Origin: Frankiaceae bacterium
GTDB lineage: Bacteria > Actinomycetota > Actinomycetes > JAFAQI01
Length of the DNA: 17,085 bases
Reading direction: 5' to 3'
Assembly (NCBI GenBank): GCA_030840545.1
Contig: JAVEEH010000335.1
Span: 1-17,085 of the forward strand
Shown here: in pieces, positions 1 to 6,383 of the stretch
Layout: the number at the start of each line of letters is the position of its first letter
How positions within the stretch are numbered: position 1 is the stretch's first letter
Made by a program: the position numbers and the translations under genes
Notes under the pieces: generated by a model
What the model saw: the letters and a program-made list of their open reading frames with translations, nothing else
What the model was told of the DNA's origin: nothing
Database searches by the model: none

Positions 1-1
1 G

Positions 2-658
2 CTCGCGCTCGAGATCACCGAGACCGCGCTGATGGTCAACGCGATCGAGGCGCGTGAGGTGCTGGAACAACTACGCAGCCGCGGCCTGCAGATCCTGATC
101 GATGACTTCGGCACCGGCTACAGCTCGCTCACCAACCTCAGCCGGCTGCCCGTCGACAGCCTGAAGATCGACCAGAGCTTCGTCGAACACATCACCGACG
201 ACCCGGACGCGCTGGCTATTACGGCGTACGTCATCGACCTTGCCCACAAGCTACGGTTGACGACAGTTGCCGAGGGTGTGGAGACGCCCGAGCAGATGGA
301 GTTGCTCCGCCGGTTGGGTTGCACCACGGGTCAGGGTTTCCTCTGGTCACCCGCGTTGCCGCTCAACGACCTGGAGACCATGTTGCGCGCGATGCCCGGG
401 CGAAGGTTCTCCGTCAGCCCGGCCGAGCTGAGTCCCGTCCCACGCCCGCCGCGGGGTGGGGTGGTCACGCCGGAGAACGGGCTGCACCAGCTCACCCGCA
501 TGCACGGCGACGGCGTCTCGTTGACGTCGATCGCGGCGGCCTTGAACGGTGACGGCTTCCGCCGGCCGGACGGCACCCGCTGGCACCGGGCGAGTGTCGC
601 CCGCGTCATCACCGACTCGGTCTATCCGCATCTGTGGAAGGACCCCGCAGCCGACTGA
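2..658 (+). CDS. EAL-domain c-di-GMP phosphodiesterase with recombinase-like C-terminal tail (5' end missing)
   Basis: This is the C-terminal 218 residues of a protein that begins upstream of the window. The reading frame is open from base 2 and ends at TGA 656-658. It starts inside an EAL domain: LEITET at residues 3-8, DDFGTGYS from residue 34, KIDQSF near residue 55 and AEGVE near residue 90. These are the metal-binding and catalytic lysine/glutamate segments of the second half of EAL phosphodiesterases, which hydrolyse c-di-GMP to pGpG in the cytoplasm. After the EAL domain comes a proline-rich linker. Then, at about 464-640, there is a segment with SLTSIAAALN, DGTRWH and SVARVI, which resembles the DNA-contacting 'Recombinase' helices of serine recombinases. 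No recombinase catalytic domain is visible. Upstream GGDEF or PAS domains may exist but cannot be seen. The EAL call is firm; the tail's function is unknown. Confidence 0.9.
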   Translation, partial: LALEITETALMVNAIEAREVLEQLRSRGLQILIDDFGTGYSSLTNLSRLPVDSLKIDQSFVEHITDDPDALAITAYVIDLAHKLRLTTVAEGVETPEQMELLRRLGCTTGQGFLWSPALPLNDLETMLRAMPGRRFSVSPAELSPVPRPPRGGVVTPENGLHQLTRMHGDGVSLTSIAAALNGDGFRRPDGTRWHRASVARVITDSVYPHLWKDPAAD

Positions 659-679
659 CGCTCCCCTCCCCTTCTCCCG

Positions 680-754
680 GCGACGATCATGACGTTCGCT
701 GCAGAATCGGGCCGCTGTGGCGAGGAAATCTGCGGCGAACGTCATGATCGTCGC
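680..754. repeat. Palindromic element, copy A (75 bp)
   Basis: The left arm (680-707) and right arm (727-754) are inverted copies. The outer 20 bp pair perfectly (GCGACGATCATGACGTTCGC and its complement), and about 26 of 28 pair in total, around a ~19-nt centre. The same element occurs at 2264-2339 and 3406-3481. The asymmetric centre of copy A matches the reverse complement of the other two, so it is inverted relative to them. It lies between the converging 3' ends of the EAL gene (22 bp away) and the oxidoreductase gene (14 bp away), a natural position for a bidirectional terminator. No U-tract follows. Confidence 0.93.
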
Positions 755-768
755 GGGAAGGGCGCCCG

Positions 769-2214
769 TCACGGGGTCTTGGTGGCCAGGGCTGCGTGCA
801 GCGCCTCGCGGCTCGGCTGGACGATCAGCGGGGTCGCGTCGTGGTCGCGAATCGTGTCGAGGGTCCGCGCGATGACGGCTGGGTCGGTGTAGATGTCGTC
901 CGGGCGAGACAACATGCCCATGACCTGCCAGAACGCGCGGAACACAACAGGGTCGTGCATGGCCGCGGTGCGCAGCTGCGCGAAGGTGACGCGTGCCTCG
1001 GTCGGCTCGGTCGGCTCGGTCGGCTCCGGCTGCGGTGATGTCACGCCGAAGATGGCGCGGCGGAGCATCGCGAGGCGTTGGCCGTCGATGTCGGCCTGGT
1101 CGCGGTAGAACGGCTCGACGTGGTCGCTCACCTGCTCGTCGAGCGCGATCGCGAGGTCGGCCCAGCGGTCCCCGTGCTGGTCGATCGCCTCGACGAGATC
1201 TGCCGCGCTTTGCAGCGCGAGGGCCAGCCCGCGGCCGAGTGTCGGGTTCGTCGTACACACGGTGTCCCCGAGCGCGTGCAGGCCGGTGGCGACCGGGGTG
1301 CGGTCGACGACGAGGCGGCGCAGGGTGTTGTGCAGGCCACCCATCGGATAGATCGGGGTGATGGGTTCCATCACGTCGAGCCACGCGGCGTAGACCGGCA
1401 CGGTGCGCGCGACCGCCGTGAACACGGCCGGGTCGGCCACCGCGCGGAAGCGCTTGTCCTCGACCAGTGGCGCGATCGCCATGAGCATGGTGGCGTTGTC
1501 CCCGCCCCAGATGCCGACGGTGAACTCGTCGAGGCCGGCGACGATGCGGGTCGTGGGAGGGCCGGGCAGATCCGTCGTCGTGCGGAGCCGGAAGTGGCGG
1601 CTGTAGTAGGCGACGCCGCACTCGGCCTCGGACACTGCGGTTTGCGTGGCGTCGATCGCGGCGAGCCACCGGTCGATCGGCGAGCGCCGGCCAGTGGCGT
1701 CGATGACCAGATCGGCATGCACATCTCCGTGGTCGGTGCTGACACCGCCGACGTGAGGAGGTTGGCCGGCAGTGGCGAGCAGACCGGAGACCTGCACGCC
1801 GCCGCGGACGGTCAGGTTGGGCTGGGCGTGAGCTGTCCGTCGTAGCACCCAGTCCATCGTCGAGCGCCGCGTCATCAGCATGGTCAGGCGCTCGTCGCCA
1901 GGCCGGGCGCTGCGGTCTCGCATCAGGGGCGGCATCTGCGTCGACAGCGGCGCCTCCGCGACGCCGGCGGCGATGAGTGCGGCGTAGACGTCCGGCAGCC
2001 GCTGCATCAGCAGCTCGCGGCACAACGGCAGAACGGCATGCGGCTGGACGATCTGGGGTGCAGCGGCCCGGAACGCGTCCTCGGCGGCCGACTCCAGGTC
2101 CGGCGCGGGGTCGAGCGGGTCACGGTCGAGCACGGTCACCTCGTGCCCGGCGCGGGCGAGCAGCAGCGACGCGAACAGTCCGGCGGCACTGCCCCCCGCA
2201 ACGACGATCCGCAC
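769..2214 (-). CDS. FAD-dependent oxidoreductase / flavin monooxygenase-like protein
   Basis: The protein has 481 residues from a GTG at 2214. It opens with a Rossmann FAD-binding strand and turn (VVAGGSAAGLF, residues 4-14), a variant GxSxxG, followed by an acidic strand end (VLDRD, 28-32). A second FAD site is seen as VIDATGRRSP (170-179) and LGDTVCTTNPTLGRG (315-329), the GD...P..G.G motif of p-hydroxybenzoate hydroxylase/squalene-epoxidase-type flavoproteins. A role as cytoplasmic FAD-dependent hydroxylase or epoxidase is inferred from the fold; the substrate is unknown. Residues 398-406 are three PTE triplets in an otherwise globular tail. The GTG start is preferred because the Rossmann strand begins there and a purine-rich SD-like tract precedes it. 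An in-frame ATG at 2274, inside repeat copy B, would add 20 low-complexity residues. The gene sits alone between palindromes A and B. Confidence 0.85.
   Translation of the reverse strand: MRIVVAGGSAAGLFASLLLARAGHEVTVLDRDPLDPAPDLESAAEDAFRAAAPQIVQPHAVLPLCRELLMQRLPDVYAALIAAGVAEAPLSTQMPPLMRDRSARPGDERLTMLMTRRSTMDWVLRRTAHAQPNLTVRGGVQVSGLLATAGQPPHVGGVSTDHGDVHADLVIDATGRRSPIDRWLAAIDATQTAVSEAECGVAYYSRHFRLRTTTDLPGPPTTRIVAGLDEFTVGIWGGDNATMLMAIAPLVEDKRFRAVADPAVFTAVARTVPVYAAWLDVMEPITPIYPMGGLHNTLRRLVVDRTPVATGLHALGDTVCTTNPTLGRGLALALQSAADLVEAIDQHGDRWADLAIALDEQVSDHVEPFYRDQADIDGQRLAMLRRAIFGVTSPQPEPTEPTEPTEARVTFAQLRTAAMHDPVVFRAFWQVMGMLSRPDDIYTDPAVIARTLDTIRDHDATPLIVQPSREALHAALATKTP
997..1026 (-). repeat. 9-bp tandem repeat coding for Pro-Thr-Glu triplets
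   Basis: Three exact copies of a 9-bp unit (plus strand CTCGGTCGG) and a partial fourth lie inside the oxidoreductase gene and encode PTE repeated. The unit keeps frame, so slippage would change linker length without breaking the protein. Confidence 0.85.
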
Positions 2215-2216
2215 CG

Positions 2217-2260
2217 GCCCCTCGTCTCCCGCTCCCGCTCCCGCTCTCCCGCTCTCCCCT
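2217..2260 (-). promoter_or_regulatory. Purine tract with six G-runs in the oxidoreductase leader (G-quadruplex candidate)
   Basis: On the minus (coding) strand, six runs of three or more G fall at 2256-2259, 2248-2250, 2240-2242, 2234-2236, 2228-2230 and 2218-2221, with loops of 3-6 nt. This satisfies the usual G3+N1-7 rule more than once. The tract is built from repeated GGGAGC/GGGAGA units, fills the space between palindrome B and the GTG at 2214, and contains the only Shine-Dalgarno-like purines. Confidence 0.6.
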
Positions 2261-2263
2261 TCC

Positions 2264-2339
2264 GCGACGATCATGACGTTCGCGGCAGATTTGGTACGCC
2301 GCAGGGCCGGATTTCTGCGGCGAACGTCATGATCGTCGC
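2264..2339. repeat. Palindromic element, copy B (76 bp)
   Basis: The arms at 2264-2292 and about 2312-2339 pair perfectly over the outer 20 bp (22 bp counting one base pair pair outside each side, 2262-2342). It is in the same orientation as copy C. It overlaps coding sequence: the last codons and TGA (2327-2329) of the minus-strand gene to its right lie in its right arm. Its left arm carries an ATG (2274) in frame with the oxidoreductase gene. Confidence 0.93.
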
Positions 2340-3295
2340 GGGAGACCGAGCAGGCGGTGCGCCTCGGCGAGCTCCGGAGAACGGCGAGGATCCATCGCCG
2401 CGATCCGCGCGGGCGCCTCGGCGATGCCGTGCCGCAGCTGCTCGAGGAAGGCGCCGGGAGCGTAGTGGTCGCGGTTGGTGATGCGATAGACGTCCCAGCC
2501 GCGGGCCTTGAGCCAACGGTCCTTGCTCTGATCGTCGCCACTCATCCGGCGCCCGAGATGGAACTCCTCGCCGTCGTACTCGATCCAGATGAGCCAACGC
2601 CAATAGCCAAGATCGCCCTGCGCGATGACGAGGCCGTTGACGACGATCAGCAGGTTGACGTCGGGTTCCGGCAGCCCCGCCCCGAGGATGTGCAACCTCG
2701 TGTGCGTCTCGCGCGGCGACGCGACACCGCAGCGGGCCAGCTCGACCCGCTGGCGCGCGCGCCGGACATGTGGCACGCGCACCATCCGGTCGAGCACCGC
2801 GAGAAGCTCCTCGCGCGAGCAGATCTGCTGAGTCAACAGCCAGTCGAGCACCGGCAGGGCAACCGCGTGCGACTCATAGCGAGCCAGATCCACGGCGGTC
2901 CGAGCCGGGGTGGTGATGCGCAGTCCCTTCCAGAGCGCGATGTCCTCCGGTGGCAGAGCGGCGATGCGGCGATCGAGTCCGCGACGCGCGCTGCGGGTGA
3001 CGTCATCGCGATCGACGTTGACGCTGATGGGGACGTCCACCGAGCCCCAGGCGTCGGGCAGCCACGCGAACTCGTGGGCGACCGCAGCAGTACGACGCGC
3101 AATTGCGGCGTCGGCCCGCTGGGTGGACAAGACGGCGCCACATCGCTGCCACAAGTCGTCGCAGCAGTCGCTGGGCAGGAGCACGCCACGAGCCGGCGAC
3201 GAGTAGGCGCCGCTGCGAATGGCGCCGTCGATGCGATGACGATCCCCGTCGCGTGCAGTGAGGTCGGCGCGGGAACGCCAGGCGGGCGACAACAT
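2327..3295 (-). CDS. AbiEi-like winged-helix / DUF559-type endonuclease-fold protein
   Basis: The protein has 322 residues from the ATG at 3295. The N-terminus (residues 8-40: RADLTARDGD, RIDGAIRSG, ARGVLLP) matches the winged-helix segment found in AbiEi-type antitoxin domains of actinobacteria. The C-terminal half has the pattern of the DUF559/Vsr-like PD-(D/E)xK fold: SPRETHTR (residues 193-200), a conserved D at about 218, IEYDGEEFH (228-236), then a D..R...L...GW.V.R.T..D stretch (about 248-267). Such proteins are common in actinobacteria and mostly uncharacterised; nuclease activity or antitoxin function here is inference. No AbiEii-like toxin gene is adjacent, so a classical two-gene toxin-antitoxin pair is not supported. 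The longer frame from 3409 begins in palindrome C with low-complexity sequence and is less likely. The stop codon lies inside palindrome B. Confidence 0.75.
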   Translation of the reverse strand: MLSPAWRSRADLTARDGDRHRIDGAIRSGAYSSPARGVLLPSDCCDDLWQRCGAVLSTQRADAAIARRTAAVAHEFAWLPDAWGSVDVPISVNVDRDDVTRSARRGLDRRIAALPPEDIALWKGLRITTPARTAVDLARYESHAVALPVLDWLLTQQICSREELLAVLDRMVRVPHVRRARQRVELARCGVASPRETHTRLHILGAGLPEPDVNLLIVVNGLVIAQGDLGYWRWLIWIEYDGEEFHLGRRMSGDDQSKDRWLKARGWDVYRITNRDHYAPGAFLEQLRHGIAEAPARIAAMDPRRSPELAEAHRLLGLPRRS

Positions 3296-3405
3296 GCCGC
3301 CACACTGCGGCGCCGGCACGGCAAACCGAACGGCCGCGGGCGGTTGCGTGGACACAGCGGCACCCTGTGCACACCCCGCACCGGAGGTCGCGCCCCCCAC
3401 CCCCC

Positions 3406-3481
3406 GCAACGATCATGACGTTCGCCGCGGATTTCATCCGCTGGGAGGCCGGTTTTCTGCAGCGAACGTCATGATCGTTGC
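3406..3481. repeat. Palindromic element, copy C (76 bp)
   Basis: The arms at 3404-3434 and about 3453-3483 pair perfectly over the outer 22 bp. Compared with copies A and B, the third base of the left arm is A instead of G (GCAACG against GCGACG) and the matching right-arm base is T instead of C. This is a compensatory double change that preserves pairing. The element lies 25 bp beyond the stop of the M14 gene and 110 bp upstream of the AbiEi/DUF559 start. No separate promoter was recognised in 3296-3403. Confidence 0.93.
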
Positions 3482-3508
3482 GGAAGGGCGGAGAAAGGAG
3501 GGGTCGGG

Positions 3509-4330
3509 TCAGCCGGGGGGAAGGTGGCCGGCGAGGTCGAGGATCGCCTGCTCGTGCCGGTGCACCGCTGCGGTCGACAGCGCGCCGCCAGGCAGCTCGA
3601 CGACGAACGCGGTCGGGCCGAAGCGATGGTCCTCCTGGCCGACCGCACTGCCGGGATAGTCGGTCAGCTTGCGCAGCGACATCTGCACATCGGCGGCATA
3701 GCGCCGCTCCAGCGCGCGCGGCCCCTGCGAGTTGTCGACGACTCCGAGCGCCTGGTGATACCAGATCGCGAGGGACGGCCGCACCTTGTTCATCAGCGCG
3801 ATCGCGAGCCGGGTCTCCGGCTCCGACCCGGCCCTGGGACCGGGATAGGTGAGTGAGCCACGGCTCCCGTTCCGCCGCCACTGGTAGGGAAAGTTGCGGT
3901 TGAGGTCGACGCCGCGGGCGTTGGTGCGGGTGCCGGCCGCCGCGCCGTCGGGGTTGAGCATCGGCACGATCCAGAGGTCGACGTCCTGGGTCGGGCTGAC
4001 CCGCGTCAACGCACGGGCGATCGCCACACCGGCCCGCTCGTTGCCGTGGATGCATCCGACCACGAGGACGCGACGTGAGCTGTCGGGGTCGCCCACTTCG
4101 TACGCCGTGATCCGGCGGTGGTCGACCGAGTAGCCGAGCAGGACCCGCCGTCGCGTCTTCAGGTCGGTCGTGATCGGGCGGTGCTGGACCGAGGAAGCAC
4201 TTGCGCGGGGTGTCGGGGAGGCCGCCGGGGCGTTCGGCTGCGCCGCGTGAGCGCCACACCCGACCACCAGCAGCAGCACGAGCGCGCCAATGCCGGCGAG
4301 CCCGAAGTTGTCAGACCCCCGGCACGTCAT
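3509..4330 (-). CDS. M14-family zinc carboxypeptidase lipoprotein (MpaA-like murein-peptide hydrolase)
   Basis: The protein has 273 residues from the ATG at 4330, 7 nt after the histidine kinase stop. Residues 11-24 form a hydrophobic signal ending VVGC, with C25 as the likely lipidated cysteine, followed by an Ala/Pro/Ser linker (26-50). The zinc-peptidase motifs are all present: H95 and E98 in IHGNE, H192 in WYHQ as third ligand, N144-R145 in VDLNRNFP for carboxylate binding, and E245 in VVELPGG as the catalytic base. NPDG plus TRTNARGVDLNRNFP is typical of the MpaA group, which cleaves gamma-D-Glu-meso-DAP bonds in murein peptides. Outer-face membrane anchoring suggests it acts on wall peptides; the substrate is inferred. 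It is probably the last gene of the seven-gene run. Its start codon lies in the loop of a strong hairpin (4301-4357). Confidence 0.88.
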   Translation of the reverse strand: MTCRGSDNFGLAGIGALVLLLVVGCGAHAAQPNAPAASPTPRASASSVQHRPITTDLKTRRRVLLGYSVDHRRITAYEVGDPDSSRRVLVVGCIHGNERAGVAIARALTRVSPTQDVDLWIVPMLNPDGAAAGTRTNARGVDLNRNFPYQWRRNGSRGSLTYPGPRAGSEPETRLAIALMNKVRPSLAIWYHQALGVVDNSQGPRALERRYAADVQMSLRKLTDYPGSAVGQEDHRFGPTAFVVELPGGALSTAAVHRHEQAILDLAGHLPPG

Positions 4331-4357
4331 GGCGTGCTCACGTTCTGACAACTCGGG
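4301..4357 (-). promoter_or_regulatory. Composite stem-loop at the kinase/M14 junction, start codon in the loop
   Basis: The outer stem is 4301-4315 against 4344-4357: ten contiguous pairs (AGTTGTCAGA with TCTGACAACT), then one bulged A and four more pairs (CCCG with CGGG). Inside it, GCACG (4322-4326) pairs with CGTGC (4333-4337). The M14 start codon (4328-4330) is in the six-base apical loop and the kinase stop (4338-4340) is in the internal loop. Ribosomes finishing the kinase would open the structure, which suggests translational coupling. Confidence 0.7.
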
Positions 4358-5675
4358 GGAGGGTGGCTTCGAACACGGTCGTCGGCGGGCCTGGGCTGAC
4401 GCACACCACATCACCCGCCGCCGCTCGCGCGGCCTCGCGCGACAGCCACAACCCGAGGCCGGAGTTCGTCGTGCCCGTCCACGGCTCGAAGAGCCGATCG
4501 ATCAACGAGCCCGGCACTCCCGGACCGCTGTTGGACACCCGGACCACGACACCGTCGTGCACGTCGATGTCCACCGTCACCGGCTCGGGGCCGGCGGCAT
4601 GCTCGAGTGCGTTCTCCAGCAGCGGGTCGACCACGGCACGCAACAGCCCCTGGTCGACCTCGCCGGCACCGGCAGTGGTCACCTGGACCGCTTGACCCCG
4701 GGCCCTCCCCTGCCGCAGCCAGTCGTTGCCGAGCTGCGCTTGCACCTGTTCCATCGTCACCGGCTCGCTGACCCGGCCCGCGGTCGACAGCAGATGGTTG
4801 ACCAGGGCGGTGAGCCGGTCGGCGTCGCCGATGATGCGGGTGAGCGCCTCCCGCACCGCCGGCGCGTCCCCGCTCGCAAGCGCCAGCTCGGCCTCCGCGC
4901 GCAACGTCGCCAGCGGTGTGCGCAGCCGGTGGGTCGTCTCGGACGCAGCCGCCAGGTTCGTCGCATAGTGGGTGTCCAGCCGCGCCAACATCCGGTTGAG
5001 CGCGGCGACGAGCCGCACCACCTCGGCGTCCTGCGAGTCGACCGACAGCTCACGGCCGGACTCGGCCATGCTCAACGCGTCGGCCTCCTCCGCGAGCCGC
5101 GCCACCGACCGCAACGTCCGGCCGGTGAGGAACCACGCAAGCAGCCCGGTGAACAACACGACGATCGGTACGCCGACGGCCAGCACGATCTGCAGCTGCT
5201 GGCGCGCATCGAGGAAGCCCTGGCTCTCCAACGCCACGATCAGCGCGCCGGCTCGACCGTCGACCGGCTGCGGCGTGCTCACGACGGCGAGGTCGACGTC
5301 CGGCGTGGACAGCGTGATCTCGCGGGCCTGGGTGAGCCCGCGGCGGGCGACGGTGAACGGCACCAGCGGCGCGACGCCGCTGAGGGTCGGGCTCGCGAAC
5401 ACCACGTTGCCGTTGCCGTCAAGCACCTGGACGAAGGTGGCGGTGCGGATGCCGGCGCCGTCGGCGCGCAAGTGGCCATGCCTGTCGATGTCCTCGCGCA
5501 CGGACGCCAGCCGGCTGCGGCTGGCGGCGGTCAAGGCCTGAGTGGTCGCTCGGCGTACTTCCCAGACCGCGATCGCCGCCGCGGCGGCGAGCAGGAGCAT
5601 CGTCGTCAGGACACTCACCGCGACGAGCCGCGCGCGCAGCGACTGCGGCAGCAACCGCGGCAGCAGCCGGGTCAC
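4338..5675 (-). CDS. Sensor histidine kinase (two-component system)
   Basis: The protein has 445 residues from a GTG at 5675 that overlaps the response regulator's TGA (GTGA). TM1 (about 17-37) and TM2 (about 161-183) flank a ~120-residue extracytoplasmic sensor region, so this is not a short intramembrane-sensing kinase. A HAMP-like segment follows (about 184-235). The H-box is THRLRTPL with H249, a divergent form of the usual HELRTPL. The N-box has N355 (LLENALEHA), G1 is SNSGPGVPG (381-389), where the usual first Asp is replaced, and G2 is GLGL (406-409). It autophosphorylates on H249 and passes the phosphate to the adjacent regulator. The signal is unknown; operon mates suggest envelope stress or a peptide ligand. 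Confidence 0.95.
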   Translation of the reverse strand: MTRLLPRLLPQSLRARLVAVSVLTTMLLLAAAAAIAVWEVRRATTQALTAASRSRLASVREDIDRHGHLRADGAGIRTATFVQVLDGNGNVVFASPTLSGVAPLVPFTVARRGLTQAREITLSTPDVDLAVVSTPQPVDGRAGALIVALESQGFLDARQQLQIVLAVGVPIVVLFTGLLAWFLTGRTLRSVARLAEEADALSMAESGRELSVDSQDAEVVRLVAALNRMLARLDTHYATNLAAASETTHRLRTPLATLRAEAELALASGDAPAVREALTRIIGDADRLTALVNHLLSTAGRVSEPVTMEQVQAQLGNDWLRQGRARGQAVQVTTAGAGEVDQGLLRAVVDPLLENALEHAAGPEPVTVDIDVHDGVVVRVSNSGPGVPGSLIDRLFEPWTGTTNSGLGLWLSREAARAAAGDVVCVSPGPPTTVFEATLPRVVRT

Positions 5676-6352
5676 GACCGGACCGCGGTCGCCAGTCGAT
5701 AACCGCGGCCGCGCACCGTGACGATCATGGCGTCGGCGTTGTGGGGCGCGAGCTTCTTGCGCAGATAGCGCACATAGACGTCGACGACGTTGGAGCCGCC
5801 GTCGTAGGCGTAGTCCCAGACATGGTCGAGGATCTCGCCGCGACTGAGCACCACGTTGGGCCGGCGCATGAACAGCTGCAGCAGCGCGAACTCTTTCGGG
5901 CTCAGCTGGATGTGCCGGCGGTCGACGGTGACCTCGTGCCGGCTCGGGTCCATCTCGATCGGGCCGGCCACGAGCTGGGTCGGGCGCGGCACCGGACCGC
6001 GGCGGACCAGCGCGCGCAATCGCGCCTCGAGCTCCGCGAACGCGAACGGCTTGCCGAGGTAGTCGTCGGCGCCGCCGTCGAGACCGGCGACGCGATCGGC
6101 CACACCGGTGCGGGCGGTGAGCAGCAGCACCGGCACCCAGACCTGGTTGTGCCGAAGCCACCGGCACAGCTCGACTCCGGACTCGTCGGGCAGCATGACG
6201 TCGCACACGATCGCGTCGAAGTGATCGGCGAGCACCGCGTCCTGCGCGGCGCGCGCGGTCGACGCTACGGTCACGGCCCAGCCCTGTCCGGTCAGCCCGC
6301 GGTGCAGCAGGCCGGCCATGCGGGTGTCGTCCTCGACGACGAGAAGCTTCAC
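5672..6352 (-). CDS. OmpR/PhoB-family response regulator
   Basis: The protein has 226 residues from a GTG at 6352, preceded by a GGGGGG purine run. The frame is open further upstream, but the receiver domain begins at KLLVVEDD. The receiver has acidic D8/D9, phospho-acceptor D51 (CDVMLPDESG), T79 and K101 (GKPF). The C-terminal winged-helix domain shows LSPKEFALLQLFMRRP, LSRGEILDHVW, DVYVRYLRKKL and TVRGRGYRL, standard for OmpR/PhoB DNA binders. It starts 31 bp after the permease stop and overlaps the kinase start, so it is the kinase's cognate partner. The 11-bp-period direct repeat at 10972-10989 upstream of the operon is a likely target, giving autoregulation. Confidence 0.96.
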   Translation of the reverse strand: MKLLVVEDDTRMAGLLHRGLTGQGWAVTVASTARAAQDAVLADHFDAIVCDVMLPDESGVELCRWLRHNQVWVPVLLLTARTGVADRVAGLDGGADDYLGKPFAFAELEARLRALVRRGPVPRPTQLVAGPIEMDPSRHEVTVDRRHIQLSPKEFALLQLFMRRPNVVLSRGEILDHVWDYAYDGGSNVVDVYVRYLRKKLAPHNADAMIVTVRGRGYRLATAVRS

Positions 6353-6383
6353 CGCCGGCGACCCCCCGACGTCGATCGCGCGG

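Noticed and set aside
347..2023. Minus-strand open frame (558 codons) spanning the EAL end and the oxidoreductase.
   Set aside because: Arg-rich out-of-frame translation of the oxidoreductase that also crosses palindrome A.
2357..3418. Long plus-strand open frame (353 codons) opposite the AbiEi/DUF559 gene.
   Set aside because: Antisense shadow of a high-GC gene; Arg/Asp/Gly-rich translation without recognisable domains, and the minus-strand frame has clear motifs.
680..3481. Integron-like attC sites: a palindrome at the 3' end of each gene.
   Set aside because: No integrase gene is visible and the arms lack the GTTRRRY/RYYYAAC core boxes. Spacing and conserved arm sequence fit a REP/MITE or terminator family better.
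680..3481. CRISPR array from the repeated sequence.
   Set aside because: Only three copies, over 1 kb apart, with genes between them and mixed orientation.
4290..5702. Plus-strand open frame (470 codons) opposite the histidine kinase.
   Set aside because: Antisense shadow; low-complexity His/Arg/Gln-rich translation, while the kinase frame carries all H, N and G boxes.
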